Part shown: in pieces, positions 58,249 through 64,000 of the stretch
Position numbering within the stretch: position 1 is the first letter of the stretch
Layout: each line of letters starts with the position of its first letter
DNA from: JADJOY01 sp016713535 [NCBI: Deltaproteobacteria bacterium]
GTDB lineage: Bacteria > JADJOY01
Assembly (NCBI GenBank): GCA_016713535.1
Contig: JADJOY010000001.1
Span: forward strand, 600,640 to 664,639
Length of the DNA: 64,000 bases
Direction: 5' to 3'
The notes under the pieces: generated by a model
Databases searched by the model: none
What the model was told of the DNA's origin: nothing
The model's input: only the letters and a program-made list of their open reading frames with translations
Translations under genes and position numbers: made by a program

Positions 58249-60900
58249 TCACGGCCCCACGCTCACCGACCGGAAGACCTGAGCGCCCGTGTTGCCGAAG
58301 TCGTCTTCCACGTCGAGATGCACGTCGTAGGTGCCTGCGTCGAGCGGCGAGGGTAGGTCTCCGTTCCCGTCGGAGTCAAGCGTTCCCGAGGCCTCGAGCG
58401 AGGCGCCAGCGCTGCTCGTGAACGTCGCGTGATAGGTGAGTCGCGCCGGGCTCTCCGGCAGGCTTCGGAAGGCGCTCGGCTTGTTCGGTCCCGGCGCCGG
58501 CGGCACCACCGGGTAGCGCGCGTCGAGGGCGATCGTCGCCGCGCCCAGCGAGACGTCGGCGATCGTGATCGCCGTCGTCGGCACGACCTCGAACTCTTCG
58601 CTCACCAGCTCGTACGGCTCGCCGCCGTAATACGGCACGTCGTCTCTCTGCTGTCCGCCGTCGTAGTTCACGCCCTGCACGCGGATGCGGAAGGTGCCCG
58701 CGGCGTCGTGCTCGGTGAGCTCCCAGTGCAGCGACCACAGGTGCGGGTTGGCGGGGTCGGTCTCGTCCCAGTCGTAGACGAGGATCGTCTCGTAGGCGCT
58801 CTCGTCGAGGACCCGGCCGCCGGGTAGCCGCGTCGGCGCCCAGCTCCCGTCCGCGGCGCGGTGCTCGCCCACCGCGTGCGGAGTGTCGACGATCGGATCG
58901 CCGCCCAGGAACCGGATCGCGATCTCGCCGAACCGCGCCGTGGTGACCGGCTGGGTCACCACCCGCACCGACGGCGAGCGGCTCGGCTTGGGCGGCAGGT
59001 ACGGCACGGGATCGGTGGTGGGGATCGGCGGACCCGGGTCGACCGGCTGGTCGTTCCACACCAGCTTGGCGAGCTCGAGCTCGCGCCCGCGCACGAACTC
59101 GCCCCACAGCGGCCCCCACGGGTTGATCTGGATCTCCCGCGAGCCACCCAGCACCCAGTCCTCTTGATTGAGGATGTAGCCGTTGTGGTCGGTCGTGTAG
59201 CCGAGCACGATCGCGTCGTCGAAGGTCACGCCCGGGATGGCGAGGGCGAGCTTGCGGCGAGTCTCGAACGACCACGGCGTGGTCGGCTCACCGGGTGCTC
59301 CGAGCAGCACCAGGTCGCGGGTGGCCGCGCGTCCCGCGCCGAGCGTCGTGACCGGCACGCCCTCGAGCGTGAAGAGCCCCGCCTTGGCGTAGAAGAGAAA
59401 GCCCGGCTCCTCGTACGGCCCCTGCTCCGGGTTGATCCCGACCACGATGTCGCGCAGCAGGTCGTCGGTGTAGGCGTTGGCCTGGAAGTCGTCGGTGAGC
59501 ACGCCGAAGAGCAGGCCCGCGAGGGTCCTCTGGAGCAGCTTCGAGTCGTAGGTCGCGGGACGCGAAAGGCACTGGAACGGCGTCAGCACGCCAGGGATCG
59601 GCGGGATCGGCAGGATGTTGGTGAGGTCCGAGATGATGCCGCAGCCGATCGCGCCGAACGGCGCGTCGAAGTCCGGATAGGGGTTCCCGGGGCTGTCGTA
59701 GCCGAGCCGCTGGCGGTCCTCGCGGAACGTGTAGATCGCCGAGCGCATCCGCGTGGGCGCGCCGGTGGTCTCGATCGAGTCGAAGAGCCGCGCGATCACC
59801 GGCGCCGCGGCGTCGCCGATCCGCTCCATGCCCTGGAAGCCGAGGTTGATCTCGGCGGGCTGGATGTCGCCGGTCGAGCCCTGGACGTGGACCACCGGTA
59901 CGCCCAGCCGCTCGCGGGTCTTGGTCTCGATCATCCCGATGACGTCGGTCGAGTAGAAGAGGTTCTTCTGGGTGAGCGCGGTGCCGTGGATCGGGAAGTT
60001 CACGATCGCGAGCTTGGGGGTGCCGTCGGCGCGGTTCACGCGCACCACCACCAGGCGGCGGTCCTTGATGCGCCCGTCGGGCTGGCCGTCGGGGACGAGG
60101 TCGCCGGTGATCGGGTCGGCGCGGCTCGGGTCGGCGTTGTCGACGAGGTCGTCGTCGTTGTTCTCGAAGCGGCGGTCGTGGAACACGTAGTCGGCGGGAT
60201 CGAAGTCCCTGTCGAAGCCCACACCGAGGCTCGCCGGCTCGCGGTCACGCATCGCGCGGTCGATCGACTCCGCCGCCGCGCGCGTGATGCGCGTGAAGAT
60301 CTCGGGGTTGAACGAGTCGAGCCCGCCGAAGCTCTGGAAGATGAGGTTGTCCCAGAAGCGCCCGCCCGAGGCGTGGGTGTGGCTCGCGGAGAGGAACATC
60401 TTCCCGGCGAGGTCGCGCCCCGAACGCGCCCGCACCAGCCGCAGGATCTCGTCGCTCAGCACGTTGGGAGGCGCGATCATGTCGATGCGCACCTCGACCA
60501 CGGTGTCCTCGGCGCCCTCGCCGACCCGCGTCATCGCCACCGTCCGCACCAGCGGCGGCGTGTGGATGCCGATCGAGGGTGGGATCAGGAACGAGTAGGG
60601 ACGGGGGCGCTTGTCGCCTTCGGGTGGCGACGGCGCTCCGCCCGAGATCGCCCCGACGAACCCCTCGTAGCGCCCGCCGTAGCCGGCGAGCCCGACCCCG
60701 ACCGGAAACGGGATCCGCTCCTCGGCGTAACCAACGTGGAAGCCCGCGGAGAGCGCGGGGTAGGGCTCCACGACCGGGGGAGGTGTCGTGTGGGACGAAC
60801 CGTCACACGAGAGCGACGGGCCGAGGGCGATCACGCCCACGACGAAGAGGAGACCCCACGCGAGCGCGTGGCCACGAGGGGACTTCGGGAGGGTGGGCAT
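58249..60900 (-). CDS. Neutral/alkaline ceramidase-like lipoprotein
   Basis: 883 residues from the ATG at 60900. The signal ends in PSLSCDGSS, a probable lipobox (Cys about residue 28). The N-terminal two thirds match the neutral ceramidase pattern: VGVGLAGYGGR near the start, FLSASHTHASGGRFWDNL with the zinc-ligand histidines, NFPIHGTAL, and VHVQGSTGDIQPAE around the nucleophile-serine region. The C-terminal 250 residues are beta-rich with an Ig-like end (LDAGTYDVHLDVEDDFGNTG). The family hydrolyses ceramide to sphingosine and fatty acid. A GTG/ATG farther upstream is open in frame but not signal-like. Confidence 0.85.
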   Translation of the reverse strand: MPTLPKSPRGHALAWGLLFVVGVIALGPSLSCDGSSHTTPPPVVEPYPALSAGFHVGYAEERIPFPVGVGLAGYGGRYEGFVGAISGGAPSPPEGDKRPRPYSFLIPPSIGIHTPPLVRTVAMTRVGEGAEDTVVEVRIDMIAPPNVLSDEILRLVRARSGRDLAGKMFLSASHTHASGGRFWDNLIFQSFGGLDSFNPEIFTRITRAAAESIDRAMRDREPASLGVGFDRDFDPADYVFHDRRFENNDDDLVDNADPSRADPITGDLVPDGQPDGRIKDRRLVVVRVNRADGTPKLAIVNFPIHGTALTQKNLFYSTDVIGMIETKTRERLGVPVVHVQGSTGDIQPAEINLGFQGMERIGDAAAPVIARLFDSIETTGAPTRMRSAIYTFREDRQRLGYDSPGNPYPDFDAPFGAIGCGIISDLTNILPIPPIPGVLTPFQCLSRPATYDSKLLQRTLAGLLFGVLTDDFQANAYTDDLLRDIVVGINPEQGPYEEPGFLFYAKAGLFTLEGVPVTTLGAGRAATRDLVLLGAPGEPTTPWSFETRRKLALAIPGVTFDDAIVLGYTTDHNGYILNQEDWVLGGSREIQINPWGPLWGEFVRGRELELAKLVWNDQPVDPGPPIPTTDPVPYLPPKPSRSPSVRVVTQPVTTARFGEIAIRFLGGDPIVDTPHAVGEHRAADGSWAPTRLPGGRVLDESAYETILVYDWDETDPANPHLWSLHWELTEHDAAGTFRIRVQGVNYDGGQQRDDVPYYGGEPYELVSEEFEVVPTTAITIADVSLGAATIALDARYPVVPPAPGPNKPSAFRSLPESPARLTYHATFTSSAGASLEASGTLDSDGNGDLPSPLDAGTYDVHLDVEDDFGNTGAQVFRSVSVGP

Positions 60901-61356
60901 GGGCGGTTCCGCTGGTTCGGGGGCTCGCGCGCGACCGGGTCCTAGCAAGAGCGAGTCCCCGGCGCCCGGCGCCGCCGGAGATCGGTCGGCGTCGGTGCGG
61001 AGCCTCGGCTGGGGAACGCGAGCGGCTCGGGAGCTCGCTTGCTGCGCGGGCGCGGCGCTGGCGAGAGCGGCTCGCTCGCCGGGCCCCGTGGGCTGCGCTC
61101 GGCTGGCCTCCAGCCGCTGGCGCTGCCCTGCCTCCTTCTTGTGCATCGAGTGCCGAGAGATTGGGCGGGAGAGGGAGGCGGCGCCGATCGCGCGTTCCGG
61201 CTAGCCAGTGCTCACCGAGCGCTTGCCCGACGGTTGTAGGGCCCGGGGTGGGCACTGTCAACCGCGATGGGGCATCGCGCCGAGGGTATGGCGTTTGCTA
61301 ATAGTTTCGGGCGGCATTGCAGTTGGTCCCATCGGACCACCGAGCCCACCGCCCAC
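60901..61356. other. Divergent intergenic region
   Basis: 456 bp between the ceramidase-like gene and the chosen kinase start. Apart from GC-rich text I see an extended -10-like TGCTAATAG (61297-61304 region) and a small hairpin TGGTCC-CATC-GGACCA (61325-61340) before the kinase ATG. No gene is supported. Confidence 0.4.
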
Positions 61357-63115
61357 ATGAAGCCGCGCTCCCGACCGAAGACCACCGACGAGCTGCTCTC
61401 CGCCAACGCGGAGCGAACCGAGGCGCTTCGTAGCCAGCTTCGCCGGCTGGGGGTGCTCTACCACGTCACCCGCGTGGTGACGCAGACCCACGAGCCGAAC
61501 GAGGCGCTGCAGGCCACCCTCGACGAGGTCATGACCGCGACGGGCGCCACCAGCGGCTCGATCGCGCTCGTCGACCCGGTCAGCGGCGACCTCCGGGTCC
61601 ACGTCCACCGCGGCTTCGCCGGACGCAAGATCGAGCGCTGCATCCTCCACCCCGGCGAAGGCATCACCGGCTGGGTGGCGCAGAAGGGCCGCTCGGCGCT
61701 GGTCCCCGACGTCCGCAGCGAGCGGCGCTACGTGCAGATCGACGCGCGCATCCGCGCCGAGCTCGCGGTGCCGATCCGCGACGGCGACACCGTGCTCGGA
61801 GTCATCAACGTCGACCACACCCGGGTCGCCGCCTTCGACCAGCGCGACCTCGAGATGCTCGAGGCCGTCGCGACCCAGGCCGCCGGCGTGTTGCGGGTGG
61901 CGCGCCTGATCCGGGCCCTCGAGAGCCGCACCCGCGCCCTCGAGCAGATGACCGCGCTGGGGCGCAGCCTGGTCGAGACCCTCGAGCCGCAGGAGGTCTT
62001 CCAGCGCATCGCCGCGGCGGCGCGCGAGCTGCTCGACGCGCGCCTCGCGAGCCTCTACCTCCTCGACGAGAGCGGCCTCGAGCTCAAGAAGGTGTCGTCC
62101 GACGGGCCACGCTGGCGCGCCGACGAGAAGCCGCTGCCGGTGGTGGGTACGCGCCTCGGCGAGGCGGTCCGCAGCAGCCGTCCGGTGCGAGTGCGCAACG
62201 TCGCCGAGGACGCGGTCTTCCGCGCCAGAGCAGGCCCGCCAGGCGGGGCTGGTGTCGCTGCTCGCAGTGCCGGTGCTGGATCGCGATCAGCCGCTCGGCG
62301 TGCTCGCCGTCTACACCGAGCGCGAACGCGGCTTCGGCGCCGACGACGAGAACGTCCTCGCGGCGCTCGCCACCCAGGCGGCGATCGCGATCCGCGCCGC
62401 GCACATGCACGAGGGCGCCTGCGCGCGCAAGAGGAGCGCAACCGCCAGGAACGGCTGGTGCTGCTCGGCGTGCTCGCCGCCGAGGTCGCCCACGAGGTGC
62501 GCAACCCGCTCTCGGTGATGACGCTGCTCGTCCACAGCCTGCGCGAGTCGCTGCCCGACGGTGACGCGCGCCTCGAGGACGTGCGGGTGCTGCGCGAGAA
62601 GATCGCGCACCTCGACCAGCTCACCGGGCGGATCCTCGGCATCGCGCGCTCGCGCCCGGCCGAGTTCGGGATCCACTCGCTCGGCGATCTCGCGAAGGAC
62701 GTGGTCGAGTTCGTGCGCCCGCGCCTCGAGCGCAGCAACATCCGCATCGCCGTCGAGGTCGAGGACGACCTGCCGTTCGCGCGCGTGGTGCGCACCGAGC
62801 TCGAGCAAGCGCTCCTCAACCTGCTGCTCAACGCGCAGCAGGCGATGCCGGGCGGCGGACGTCTCACGGTCCGCGTCCACCAGCGGGTCGCCAAGGGCGA
62901 GGAGCCGATGCTCGCGATCTCGGTGGCCGACAGCGGTGTCGGCATCGACCCGGCGACGCGGGTGCGCATCCTCGAGCCGTTCTTCACCACCCGGGACGGA
63001 GGAACGGGGCTCGGTCTCTCGGTGGTCCACCGCATCGTCGCCGAGCACGGTGGAACGCTCCGCATCCGTTCCAAGCTCGGCAAAGGCTCGACGTTCGTGA
63101 TCGAGGTACCGGCGC

Positions 63116-63126
<11 letters not shown>
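61357..63126 (+). CDS. GAF-domain sensor histidine kinase (two compensating frameshifts)
   Basis: About 589 residues from the ATG at 61357 (in-frame ATGs at 61267 and 61288 are possible). Two GAF domains: residues about 25-185 ([27 protein letters not shown]) and 205-365. The second is misread between about 62230 and 62420, where another frame gives [20 protein letters not shown]; the frame then returns. The kinase core has H-box [14 protein letters not shown]-box [21 protein letters not shown] and [17 protein letters not shown]. No membrane segment: a soluble sensor. Its stop overlaps the start of the response regulator. Confidence 0.88.

Positions 63127-64000
<874 letters not shown>

Noticed and set aside
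58861-60945. 694-codon plus-strand open frame opposite the ceramidase-like gene
   Set aside because: Arg/His/Gly-rich shadow; the minus strand has the conserved zinc-site motifs.
60901-61146. N-terminal extension of the ceramidase-like protein
   Set aside because: The open frame continues upstream but is Arg/Ala-rich and would bury the lipoprotein signal; the ATG at 60900 gives a proper signal.

Overview
This is a very GC-rich bacterial window (about two thirds G+C by eye, with strong G/C bias at third codon positions). Gene content and order suggest a deltaproteobacterial-type organism in the broad sense (Myxococcota / Desulfobacterota-like or an uncultured relative). The pilMNOPQ block is followed by aroB, efp, accB and accC, an order familiar from that group, and sits beside a full minor-pilin/PilY1 block and pilS/pilR-type regulators. 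This placement is inference from gene order, not from a tree.

Layout. 1-9465 (minus strand) is a surface-polysaccharide operon: a sugar-nucleotide dehydratase (cut by the left edge), glucose-1-phosphate cytidylyltransferase, the Wzt/Wzm ABC exporter, two related two-domain glycosyltransferases and two methyltransferases. On the plus strand follow a DegT-type aminotransferase, a Fur-family regulator, asparagine synthase and a third glycosyltransferase (9619-14830). 14832-37490 is a type IV pilus island: one pilin on the minus strand, two on the plus strand, an unknown membrane protein, prepilin peptidase, a histidine kinase/sigma-54 activator pair, doubled FimT-, PilV- and PilW-like minor pilins, a PilX-like protein, a 1,500-residue PilY1, then pilM-N-O-P-Q. 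No PilB, PilC or PilT is in the window. Then come aroB, two predicted lipoproteins, a TPR protein, efp, accB, accC, a large TPR protein, tRNA-Gly(CCC) and smc (37570-49945). 49984-55451 holds small redox and cofactor genes (BFD-type and thioredoxin-like [2Fe-2S] proteins, a NifU-like domain without cysteines, moaD, moaE), an FHA/cyclic-nucleotide-binding pair, a six-haem cytochrome c with a TlpA-like partner, and an acetyltransferase. 55452-56363 is a gene-free block of structured repeats. 56364-64000 holds an outer-membrane protein, a ceramidase-like lipoprotein, a GAF histidine kinase and a sigma-54 response regulator cut by the right edge.

About a third of the genes, including near-essential ones (smc, efp), are broken by small indels, many in G/C runs. 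The pattern fits consensus error in a long-read or low-coverage assembly better than mass pseudogenisation, so such genes are annotated across the shift. The most interesting signals are the doubled, cysteine-rich minor pilins that share calcium-loop motifs with PilY1; three near-consensus promoters with identical 18-bp spacers in the pilus island; a novel N-terminal domain shared by two glycosyltransferases; a four-iteron array; and a three-copy hairpin repeat with compensatory stem changes in the 55.5-56.4 kb non-coding block.
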